Shown piece after piece: positions 1-5,299 of a stretch of 5,299 nt of DNA. Under the pieces are notes generated by a model. That model was not told where the DNA came from and made no database searches. It was given only the letters and a program-made list of their open reading frames with translations. Source of the DNA: Desulfobacterales bacterium (GTDB taxonomy: Bacteria > Desulfobacterota > Desulfobacteria > Desulfobacterales > UBA2174_A); contig JALOPD010000490.1 of the NCBI GenBank assembly GCA_025454075.1, forward strand, positions 1 through 5,299. Direction: 5' to 3'. The translations under genes and the position numbers were made by a program. How positions within the stretch are numbered: the first letter of the stretch is position 1; every line of letters begins with the position of its first letter.

Positions 1-1065
1 TACACCACCCAGGAGAGCACGACGGTCGAGGTCGGCGGCGTCAAGGCCCCGCTGGAGTACCGGCCGACGGCCGCCCTGGCCTCCACCCTGGAAGGCTCCC
101 AGGTCTACGATCTGGAGCTCAAGGGGCTGCTGTCCGGCGACCTGGCCCTGCTCAAGCAGAGCGCGCGGTTCAAGGACAACGTCTTTCTCATGGCACCCTA
201 CCGGCCCGGGCGGATTCCCGTGGTGTTCGTACACGGCACGGCCTCCAGCCCGGCCCGCTGGGCGCAGATGCTCAACGAAATCATCAACGACCGGGAGCTG
301 AGCAACCGCTACCAGATCTGGCTTTTCACCTACAACACCGGAAACCCCATCCTTTATTCGGCGGGTATTCTCGCCCAGGGCCTGCACAACGTCGTCCGGG
401 AGCTGGACCCCGAGGGCAAGGACCCGGCTCTGCGGAAAATGGTGGTCATCGGCCACAGCCAGGGAGGGATGCTGACCAAGCTGACCGCCGTCGACAGCGG
501 CAGCCTGTTCTGGGATCAATCCTTCAAAGTTCCCCTCGATCAGCTGGACGTGTCTCCCGAAACACTCGAACAGCTCAAGCGCAGCCTCTTCTTCAAGCCG
601 GTTCCCTCCGTCCATCGAGTCGTGTTCATCGCGACCCCCCACCGCGGCAGCTTCCTGGTCGGGGGCCGGATCAGCGAGCTGCTGCAGAAGGTGATCGCGC
701 TGCCCCTGGTAGTGGTCAGCCCGCTGCAGGAGATTTTTCAGCGCAGCCCCGAGGCGGTCGCCAACCGTTCCATGCAGGGCGGTATCCCGCGCAGCACGGA
801 CAACATGGACCCGGACAGCCCATTCATCAGGACGTATGAATCGATCCCCGTCGCCCCGGGGGTAGCCTTCCATTCCATCGTGGCCGTTAAGAACCCGGAC
901 GACCCTCAAGTCGACTGGAACGACGGAGTGGTGGCCTACAGCAGCGCGCATCTGGACGGCGCTGCCTCCGAGCTGATCGTCCACTCCGGCCACTCCACCC
1001 AGGAGACGCCCGAAACCATCGAAGAGGTGCGCAGAATTCTCCTGGAGAACCTGAGGCAACCGTGA
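1..1065 (+). CDS. alpha/beta-hydrolase (lipase/esterase type), 5'-truncated by window
   Basis: The reading frame is open from base 1, so the start lies outside the window; 354 residues are visible. The ATG at 190 is probably internal, because the 63 codons before it read as conserved-looking protein (for example VKAPLEYRPTAALA) and run without a break into the hydrolase core. The core shows an oxyanion-hole strand VVFVHGTASS (visible residues 74-83), the nucleophile elbow GHSQGG with Ser153 (codon 457-459), a likely acid Asp308 in WNDGVV (codon 922-924) and a late His331 in HSGHST (codon 991-993). This is a complete Ser-Asp-His triad in family order. Such proteins hydrolyse esters or lipids, but the substrate cannot be read from sequence. 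The segment between the elbow and the acid residue (about 160-300) probably includes a lid. Whether it is exported is unknown because the N-terminus is missing. It is the first of three same-strand genes. The fold assignment is firm; the specific function is open. Confidence 0.88.
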   Translation, partial: YTTQESTTVEVGGVKAPLEYRPTAALASTLEGSQVYDLELKGLLSGDLALLKQSARFKDNVFLMAPYRPGRIPVVFVHGTASSPARWAQMLNEIINDRELSNRYQIWLFTYNTGNPILYSAGILAQGLHNVVRELDPEGKDPALRKMVVIGHSQGGMLTKLTAVDSGSLFWDQSFKVPLDQLDVSPETLEQLKRSLFFKPVPSVHRVVFIATPHRGSFLVGGRISELLQKVIALPLVVVSPLQEIFQRSPEAVANRSMQGGIPRSTDNMDPDSPFIRTYESIPVAPGVAFHSIVAVKNPDDPQVDWNDGVVAYSSAHLDGAASELIVHSGHSTQETPETIEEVRRILLENLRQP

Positions 1066-1151
1066 GCGGCCCGCGGAAACGAAAATGCAGCTGCGCCTCG
1101 CGACCACCATGGCCAGGGCTGGCTGCGGCCTTATGAACTGCACTTCATTTG

Positions 1152-1156
1152 AAAGG
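1152..1156 (+). promoter_or_regulatory. weak Shine-Dalgarno candidate for the DUF4105 gene
   Basis: AAAGG lies 13 bases before the ATG at 1170, which is longer than ideal. It cannot serve the alternative TTG at 1149, which overlaps it and has no purine-rich element upstream. It therefore mildly supports the ATG start. Confidence 0.35.
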
Positions 1157-1169
1157 CGGCCTTGAAACG

Positions 1170-2171
1170 ATGCGCAGAATCATCAGATGCGTCGGCATAC
1201 TGGCCGCCCTGGTGGCCGTTCCGCTGATGACCGGATGGGGCGCTCTGGCGATCTACTATTCCGATCTTTCCGGCGAAGCGCTGCGGTCCGGTTTGGCGGC
1301 CGGCTTCGCGCTCGCGGTGACGCTTGCCTTTCTGCTCTTGCCCAACCGCAGAAGGACCCTGGTCGGCTTTTTGCTGATATTCGGCGGCATCGCGGCCTGG
1401 TGGCTGAGCATTCCGGCCTCGAACCGGCGCGACTGGCAGCCCGACGTGGCGGTGCTGCCCTATGCCAGCATCCAGGGGAATATGGTCACCATCCACAACA
1501 TTCGTCATCTGCACTACCGGACGGAGACGGACTACGATGTGCGGCACTACGACAAGACCTTCGACCTCGACCGGCTGGACGCCGCGGACCTTATCGCCGT
1601 CTACTGGATGGGGGACGCCATCGCGCACGTCATGGTCAGCTTCGGTTTCCAGGAGAAGGATTTCGTAGCCTTCTCCATCGAGACCCGCAAGGAGCAGGGC
1701 GAAGGGTACTCGACCCTCAAGGGCTTCTTCAAGCAGTACGAGCTGACCTACGTCGTCGCGGATGAACGCGACCTGATCCGGGTGCGCACGGACTACCGCA
1801 AGCCGGCGGAGGACGTTTACCTCTACCGTCTGAAGATGCCCCGCGAAAACGTGCGCCAGCTTTTCCTGGAGTACATCCGGCAGATCAACGCCATGAAGGC
1901 AACGCCGGAGTGGTACAACACCCTGACCACCAACTGCACCACCAACGTGGTGCGGCACGTGCGCGCCTTCGGGGGCCGTGCGACCTACACCTGGAAGGTG
2001 CTGCTCTCCGGGTATGCGCCGCAGTACGCCTACGAACTCGGTGCGCTCGATGCCTCGATGCCCTTCGAAGAGCTCCGCCGGCGCAGCTACATCAACCCGC
2101 GGGCGCACGCCGTCGGGGACGACCCGGGATTTTCCACCAAGATCCGCGAAGGGCTCCCCCGGCCTGAATGA
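1170..2171 (+). CDS. membrane-anchored DUF4105 / Lnb N-terminal periplasmic domain protein
   Basis: A 333-residue protein. Three hydrophobic helices occupy about residues 5-28, 40-58 and 63-81. Basic clusters (RRIIR, NRRR) follow the positive-inside rule and place the remainder in the periplasm. From about residue 88 the protein matches the DUF4105 family (Pfam PF13387, since renamed Lnb N-terminal periplasmic domain): RRDWQPDVAVLP, then VTIHNIRHLHYRTETDY, IAHVMVSFGF with His153, FSIETRKEQGEGYS, YELTYVVADERDLI and TTNCTTNV with Cys256 (codon 1935-1937). Cys256 and His153 are the probable thiol catalytic pair. From the literature, a Bacteroides family member (Lnb) is a lipoprotein N-acyltransferase; this shorter type with an N-terminal anchor has no function I can name with certainty. 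An in-frame TTG at 1149 would add seven residues, but the ATG at 1170 gives a cleaner membrane-insertion N-terminus. It starts 104 bases after the hydrolase and ends 135 bases before the transpeptidase. Acyltransferase, amidase or protease activity are all possible. Confidence 0.85.
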   Translation: MRRIIRCVGILAALVAVPLMTGWGALAIYYSDLSGEALRSGLAAGFALAVTLAFLLLPNRRRTLVGFLLIFGGIAAWWLSIPASNRRDWQPDVAVLPYASIQGNMVTIHNIRHLHYRTETDYDVRHYDKTFDLDRLDAADLIAVYWMGDAIAHVMVSFGFQEKDFVAFSIETRKEQGEGYSTLKGFFKQYELTYVVADERDLIRVRTDYRKPAEDVYLYRLKMPRENVRQLFLEYIRQINAMKATPEWYNTLTTNCTTNVVRHVRAFGGRATYTWKVLLSGYAPQYAYELGALDASMPFEELRRRSYINPRAHAVGDDPGFSTKIREGLPRPE

Positions 2172-2187
2172 ACGGCCGCCGGTCTAT

Positions 2188-2202
2188 CGGGCCCCGGGCC
2201 CG
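2188..2202 (+). other. short GC-only hairpin after the DUF4105 gene
   Basis: CGGGCC and GGCCCG can pair as a 6-bp stem around a CCG loop, 16 bases after the stop codon. No T-run follows, so it is not a convincing intrinsic terminator; at most it is a transcript-stabilising or pause hairpin. In DNA this GC-rich such stems also occur by chance. Confidence 0.25.
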
Positions 2203-2223
2203 TTGCATCGCGCTCGGCCGGCC

Positions 2224-2246
2224 TTGACCTTCGACGGGTGGGTCAA
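2224..2246 (+). promoter_or_regulatory. inverted repeat with a -35-like box upstream of the L,D-transpeptidase
   Basis: TTGACC (2224-2229) and GGTCAA (2241-2246) form a perfect 6-bp inverted repeat with an 11-base spacer, 61 bases before the chosen start of the transpeptidase. TTGACC also resembles a sigma-70 -35 box. With a 17-base spacer the matching -10 hexamer would be TACGGA (2247-2252), which is poor. The site could be an operator, a small leader hairpin or chance. It is the only promoter-like signal seen in this gap. Confidence 0.25.
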
Positions 2247-2293
2247 TACGGACACCCAGCAGCGCCGATCGGCCGGCTCAGAACGTTTCACCG

Positions 2294-2300
2294 AAAGGGA
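2294..2300 (+). promoter_or_regulatory. strong ribosome binding site deciding a TTG start
   Basis: AAAGGGA lies six bases before TTG at 2307-2309. The TTG opens directly onto a Met-Lys-Lys signal peptide. The upstream in-frame GTG at 2238 has no such site and would put 23 uncharacteristic residues in front of the signal peptide, so TTG 2307 is preferred. Confidence 0.7.
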
Positions 2301-2306
2301 CCCGTT

Positions 2307-3893
2307 TTGAAAAAATCGTTCTGCCTCTTCGGCGGCCTGATTGGATTGTGCCTGTGGTGCGCTTGGGGGTGGGCGGACGACCAGGCCGTCGCCCGTTCGA
2401 TTCTATCGCGGGTCGATCTGCTGCGGAATCGCGAAAACCTCGTCATCGCCGGCCACCCCATCGCCTCCCGCCACGTCCTGCCGCAGCTCTACGAGCGCCG
2501 GGCGCACGCGCCCCTGTGGAGCCGGACGACCACCGATCAGCTGCTCGCGGCCATCGACCGGTCCCGCGAGGAAGGCTTGACGCCCGAGGACTATCACCGC
2601 AGCGGCCTCCTCGAATCGGCTGCTTGGCTGCGGCGCGGAGCCGATGACCCCGAACGGCGTGCAGAGGTTGACATCCTGGCGACCGATGCGTTCATCCGCC
2701 TGGCCTACAACCTCTTCTTCGGCAAGGCGGACCCCCACGAACTCGATCCCGACTGGAACACGCTGCGTCAGCTTCAGGGGGTCGATCCGGTGGGGTTTCT
2801 GAGCGCTGCCATCGACCTTGCAGCCTACCGCGCCATAGCAGCCCGGGGAGGTTGGCCCAAAGTGCCCCCGGGGCCGACGCTCCGGGCGGGCATGCGCGAT
2901 GCACGGGTCGAGATCCTGCGGCAGCGGCTGGCCGCAACCGGCGATCTGACGGAACCGGGCGGCGATCCGGCGCTGTTCGACGACGCGCTGGAGGAAGCGG
3001 TGAAGGCGTTTCAGAAGCGCCACCGCATGGCTGCCGATGGAGCCGTCGGCCCGGCGACGCTGGCGGCCCTGCAGGTGCCCGTGCAGGCGCGGATCGACCA
3101 GATCCGGGTCAATCTGGAGCGGGCACGCTGGATGCTGCACCATGTGCCGCAGACCTTCGTCATCGTCGACATCGCCGGCTTCGAAGCGGGGTATCTGCGC
3201 GAGGGAAAACTTGTCTGGCGCTCGCGCGTGCAGGTGGGCAAGCCCTACCGCAGCACGCCGATCTTCCGGTCAGACATCAGCTATCTGGTGTTGAATCCGA
3301 CCTGGACCGTTCCACCGGGGATCGAGGCGCGGGACATCCTGCCGGCCGTGCAGCGCAACCGCGGTTACCTGGCCGCCAAGAACCTGCGCATCATCGATCC
3401 GCAGGGCCGCACGATCGACCCGGCGCAGATCGACTGGAAGCGCTATTCCGGACGGAACTTTCCCTACACGTTCCGCCAGGACCCGGGGGCGGACAATGCC
3501 CTGGGACAGATCAAGTTCATGTTCCCCAACCCCCATTTCGTCTACCTGCACGACACGCCCAGCCGAGACCTCTTCGAGCGCGACGTGCGCGCGTTCTCCT
3601 CCGGGTGCATCCGCGTGGAGCGTCCGCTGGAGCTTGCCGAGTTGCTGTTGAACGATCCGGACAAGTGGAGCCTGGAAAGGATCCGCAGCGCCATCGACAC
3701 CCAGAGAACCCAAACCGTGACCCTGCCGGAGCCTGTCCCGGTGCTGCTGTACTACTGGACGGCTCAGGGACAGGCCGACGGCAGCGTTCACTTCAAGACC
3801 GACATCTACCGCCGCGACCCGGCCGTGCTGAAGGCGCTCGACGGCGAATTCAAGTTCCGCAGGCAACCGGTCACCAAAGACCGCGGCTATTGA
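2307..3893 (+). CDS. secreted L,D-transpeptidase, YcbB/LdtD type (scaffold + PG-binding + YkuD)
   Basis: A complete 528-residue enzyme read from a TTG codon with a good ribosome binding site. Residues 1-23 form a Sec signal peptide (Lys-Lys, a hydrophobic core, likely cleavage after GWA). Residues about 30-190 are the N-terminal scaffold domain of the LdtD/YcbB family. Residues about 200-256 are a PG_binding_1 repeat (AVKAFQKRHRMAADGAVGP). The YkuD catalytic domain starts near residue 282 and contains NPTWTVPPGI (330-339), FVYLHDTP with His415, and the signature SSGCIRV with nucleophile Cys434 (codon 3606-3608). The last roughly 90 residues, including LLYYWTA and TDIYRRD, match the family's C-terminal part. 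In the periplasm such enzymes make 3-3 (mDAP-mDAP) peptide cross-links from tetrapeptide donors and are poorly inhibited by most beta-lactams other than carbapenems. E. coli LdtD is somewhat longer, about 615 residues. All key residues are present, so it should be active. It is the last of three + strand genes. Confidence 0.95.
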   Translation: MKKSFCLFGGLIGLCLWCAWGWADDQAVARSILSRVDLLRNRENLVIAGHPIASRHVLPQLYERRAHAPLWSRTTTDQLLAAIDRSREEGLTPEDYHRSGLLESAAWLRRGADDPERRAEVDILATDAFIRLAYNLFFGKADPHELDPDWNTLRQLQGVDPVGFLSAAIDLAAYRAIAARGGWPKVPPGPTLRAGMRDARVEILRQRLAATGDLTEPGGDPALFDDALEEAVKAFQKRHRMAADGAVGPATLAALQVPVQARIDQIRVNLERARWMLHHVPQTFVIVDIAGFEAGYLREGKLVWRSRVQVGKPYRSTPIFRSDISYLVLNPTWTVPPGIEARDILPAVQRNRGYLAAKNLRIIDPQGRTIDPAQIDWKRYSGRNFPYTFRQDPGADNALGQIKFMFPNPHFVYLHDTPSRDLFERDVRAFSSGCIRVERPLELAELLLNDPDKWSLERIRSAIDTQRTQTVTLPEPVPVLLYYWTAQGQADGSVHFKTDIYRRDPAVLKALDGEFKFRRQPVTKDRGY

Positions 3894-4021
3894 AGCCGGA
3901 CGCGCCTATGGGGCATGGGTCTTATGGGGTTTGCCGGGTACTACGAGATCAGGATTGAGTTCAAGAGGAAATAGGCCAGCAAACGGCGGGCCGCACTCCG
4001 GCGGTATGCCGAAAACAAAAA

Positions 4022-4052
4022 CGGTTTCGGGCTGATTACATTCCCGAAACCG
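4022..4052. terminator. bidirectional intrinsic terminator, strongest on the minus strand
   Basis: A perfect 10-bp stem, CGGTTTCGGG (4022-4031) with CCCGAAACCG (4043-4052), closes an 11-base loop. On the minus strand it is followed at once by TTTTTGTTTT (4021-4012), an excellent T-tract. On the plus strand it is followed by the moderately T-rich CTTTATTCTT. It lies 13 bases beyond the CCA end of the minus-strand tRNA-Lys fragment, so it was probably that tRNA gene's terminator. It can also stop plus-strand transcription from the transpeptidase gene, which ends about 130 bases away. Confidence 0.85.
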
Positions 4053-4065
4053 CTTTATTCTTATC

Positions 4066-4115
4066 TGGTGGGCTGCACTGGAATCGAACCAGTAACCTAC
4101 TGATTAAGAGCCAGC
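4066..4115 (-). pseudogene. tRNA-Lys(CTT) 3' fragment, attachment-site remnant (att)
   Basis: Read on the minus strand, the 50 bases fold exactly as tRNA positions 27-76. They comprise anticodon stem GCTGG/TCAGT (GU closing pairs), loop CTCTTAA with anticodon CTT (4106-4108), variable loop AGGTT, T-arm ACTGG-TTCGATT-CCAGT, 3' acceptor strand GCAGCCC, discriminator A and encoded CCA. The D-arm and the 5' acceptor strand GGGCTGC are absent; upstream on that strand is unrelated AT-rich sequence. It therefore cannot make a functional tRNA. Homology that begins at the anticodon stem and runs to CCA is what a tyrosine integrase crossing over in the anticodon loop leaves behind. The intact tRNA-Lys should lie at the other end of the element, beyond the right edge of the window. 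Confidence 0.88.
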
Positions 4116-4132
4116 TTTATGATTTAATAATT

Positions 4133-4619
4133 TCAATTGGTTAGGTTCGTTTTCTGCAAATTTTCCGCAGCGCCTCCATAGTTAAACTTCTTCATTTCCC
4201 CCAGGATTAGCTTATTCCTCACCTTGGCGTAGATCTGGGTTGTCTTAATGTCTCGGTGGCCAAAGATTTCCTGTCCGATGGGCAGGCTCATCCCCGAATT
4301 CAGCATGTAGGTGGCGGCCGTGTGCCTCAGATCGTGAAGGCGGGCATTTACGCCGGCCCCGTCGGCGACTTCCTGGAACCGATGCGTGTAGGTATCGAGG
4401 CTCCAGCGTGGAAAGACCAGCCCTATGCTAAAAACCGTCCCAATCGCTTCCAGAGCTCCCGGGAGCATCAGGGGTTTTCACGGGCTAGAACCTTGGGGCG
4501 GCCTTGATCAAACCCTGATCGAGGGACCAATTCAGGGCAGCCTGGATATGCCGGCGGTAGGAATTGATGGAGAATGGGCTAAGGCTGCGGGCCAGACTAC
4601 CTGTCGAGCAAAACTCGGT
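4133..4619 (-). pseudogene. tyrosine recombinase/integrase, decayed remnant
   Basis: Two parts of a phage-type integrase survive on the minus strand in different frames. The upstream part (4619 down to a TAG at 4487-4485, 44 codons) reads as the second half of a core-binding SAM-like domain: LSPFSINSYRRHIQAALNW and then DQGLIKAAPRF. The downstream part (open from about 4477, first ATG 4468, stop TGA at 4135-4133, 111 residues from the ATG) is the C-terminal catalytic half. It carries HDLRHTAATY (the HxxR motif), GHRDIKTTQIY with the second His and the nucleophile Tyr, then a basic tail. Only about 25 codons, with stops and frame changes, separate the recognisable blocks, where an intact family member has roughly 100 or more residues including the first catalytic Arg. 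The N-terminal arm-binding part is also missing, the remnant beginning exactly at the stop codon of the upstream gene. The protein cannot be active. The C-terminal open frame alone might still be expressed as a fragment, but that is unlikely to matter. Confidence 0.82.
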
Positions 4620-5299
4620 TAAGTCGGGGGCACGGCTTTGGTAGATGAATCGGAATGTTCCTTCGCCACCGGCGTGCCGAACCGGGTCCTGATGTACTCA
4701 CGAGCGCTGTCGGGGGGCAGCTTCACTGTCCCCGGCCCGCTCCGCACAAAGAAGTCGCCCTCGGCCGTTTTCTCCAAACCTTTCCATTTGAGGAATACGG
4801 GCTCCGGGCTGCGCTGGCAGCTCACCACACAAACGGTTTTGCCCTGAACGACCTGCGTCTTGGGATCGATGCAGGTTCCGGCGCGGTCGCCGAGGGCGTC
4901 ACGCACGACCTGGGCGAGATGGCGCATGAACTTGTCATCGCTGTCGAGCTGATCGTGCTCGATTCCGACGATGGATCGGTCGTCGGCGACGCCGATCAAA
5001 AGATCCCCCCCTTCGGTGTTGAGGAATGCGGCAATCGTCTTGAGGACGGCGTGGGTCACGCCCTTGTCGTCCTGCCGCCCATCCTTTAGATTCCACCTGA
5101 GCGTTGACTTGAACTCCAGCGTCTTCGACTCGCCTTGCTGGATCAGCTCCTCGGCGTTGCGATGGGCACGCAGGTACTGGTCGAAGAGAAAGTTCTTCAC
5201 CGCCTCGCCAAAGGCGCGGTCATCGGTGATGCGCTTGTAAAGCGCGAAGTTCGAGTCGACGATCTCCTGAATCACCTGCTCGACCTTCTGGTCGAAGGT
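4619..5299 (-). CDS. HsdR-like type I restriction subunit C-terminus fused to an AlbA_2 (Schlafen-type) domain, partial
   Basis: The frame is open to the window edge, so only the last 226 residues are seen; the GTG at 5275 is internal, being preceded by in-frame TFDQKVEQ. Visible residues 1-48 (TFDQKVEQVIQEIVDSNFAL, then YKRITDD and FLFDQYL) resemble the helical C-terminal segment of HsdR, the motor/nuclease subunit of type I restriction enzymes. This rests on my memory of the family. Residues about 53-166 form an AlbA_2 (PF04326) domain: GESKTLEFKS with Glu57 and Glu62, then AFLNTEGGDLLIGVADD and IVGI. A short tail (SGPGTVKLPPDSAREYI) and a polar end follow. AlbA_2 domains occur in bacterial regulators and defence proteins and form the core of Schlafen RNases. 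The gene runs toward the integrase remnant; hsdM and hsdS would be expected beyond the right edge. If the upstream part is not HsdR, the protein is simply an AlbA_2 protein with a helical N-terminal extension. Confidence 0.75.
   Translation of the reverse strand, partial: TFDQKVEQVIQEIVDSNFALYKRITDDRAFGEAVKNFLFDQYLRAHRNAEELIQQGESKTLEFKSTLRWNLKDGRQDDKGVTHAVLKTIAAFLNTEGGDLLIGVADDRSIVGIEHDQLDSDDKFMRHLAQVVRDALGDRAGTCIDPKTQVVQGKTVCVVSCQRSPEPVFLKWKGLEKTAEGDFFVRSGPGTVKLPPDSAREYIRTRFGTPVAKEHSDSSTKAVPPT

Larger units (their letters stand above)
4066..5299. mobile_element. end of an integrated element or genomic island at tRNA-Lys
   Basis: This region is inferred from three signs: the tRNA-Lys 3' fragment that ends the region, a tyrosine integrase remnant directly beside it, and a restriction-system gene behind the integrase. 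Because integration restores the tRNA at one end and leaves its 3' copy at the other, the element must lie on the 5' side of the fragment, that is, to the right and past the window edge. DNA at about 4053-4145 is clearly more AT-rich than the flanks. The integrase is broken, so the island is probably no longer able to excise by itself. Confidence 0.65.

Noticed and set aside
1131..2108. 325-codon open frame on the minus strand opposite the DUF4105 gene
   Set aside because: It is antisense to a gene with clear family motifs. Long antisense frames are expected in GC-rich coding DNA, and the translation shows no recognisable domain or membrane pattern.
2403..3866. minus-strand open frames (2403-3143 and 3270-3866) opposite the transpeptidase
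   Set aside because: They are antisense shadows without motifs. The plus-strand gene is complete across this region.
2852..3958. 368-codon plus-strand open frame overlapping the L,D-transpeptidase
   Set aside because: It is an out-of-frame shadow of the transpeptidase: Arg/Gly/Ala-rich low-complexity translation, while all YkuD motifs lie in the other frame.
3914..3976. possible 19-20 residue mini-ORF just after the transpeptidase gene
   Set aside because: It has no good ribosome binding site, no recognisable similarity and a length easily reached by chance.
3985..4010. GC-rich GCCG-CACTC-CGGC stem as a terminator of the transpeptidase gene
   Set aside because: The stem is only four base pairs and no T-run follows on the plus strand. 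The hairpin at 4022-4052 is a far better candidate.
4066..4145. a complete functional tRNA-Lys gene
   Set aside because: The D-arm and the 5' acceptor strand complementary to GCAGCCC are missing; the bases where they should be are unrelated AT-rich DNA.
4638..5240. plus-strand open frames opposite the HsdR/AlbA_2 gene (for example 4655-5089)
   Set aside because: The minus-strand frame has coherent domain motifs; the plus-strand translations have none.
1..5299. CRISPR array, riboswitch or retron-like RNA
   Set aside because: No regularly spaced direct repeats, no recognisable aptamer and no reverse transcriptase frame were found on either strand.

Overview
The window looks like a GC-rich Gram-negative chromosome, roughly 60% GC by eye. 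The cell-envelope genes point to a proteobacterium or a member of the Desulfobacterota: a YcbB/LdtD-type L,D-transpeptidase with an export signal, and a membrane-anchored periplasmic DUF4105/Lnb-N protein. The exact lineage cannot be read from the sequence alone. A chromosomal left part meets the end of an integrated, decaying mobile element at about position 4066.

Left part (1-3893, all + strand). The first gene is the 3' part of an alpha/beta-hydrolase (lipase/esterase type) whose start lies before the window. Next comes a three-helix membrane protein with a DUF4105 papain-like periplasmic domain. Third is a complete secreted L,D-transpeptidase with scaffold, peptidoglycan-binding and YkuD catalytic domains. 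Gaps of 104 and 135 bases separate the genes and no convincing terminator lies between them. They could be co-transcribed and look like an envelope-related group, but a shared pathway is only inference.

Junction (3894-4132). A strong hairpin terminator at 4022-4052 carries an uninterrupted run of five T plus four more T on its minus-strand side. Immediately beyond it, on the minus strand, lies the 3' two-thirds of a tRNA-Lys(CTT) gene, running from the 5' strand of the anticodon stem to the encoded CCA. The D-arm and 5' acceptor strand are missing. This is the signature of a tRNA attachment site: the fragment marks one end of an element that extends rightward, and the terminator is probably the original tRNA terminator left on the chromosome.

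Element side (4133-5299, minus strand). A tyrosine integrase next to the att site is a pseudogene: part of its core-binding domain and its C-terminal catalytic half survive in different frames, and the stretch that should hold the first catalytic arginine is missing. Upstream of it, the 3' end of a large gene enters from beyond the window. It has an HsdR-like (type I restriction) C-terminal helical segment joined to an AlbA_2/Schlafen-type domain. The most notable points are the tRNA-Lys att scar with its dead integrase, which suggests an immobilised defence island, and the HsdR-AlbA_2 fusion. No fully novel multi-gene system can be demonstrated in this window.
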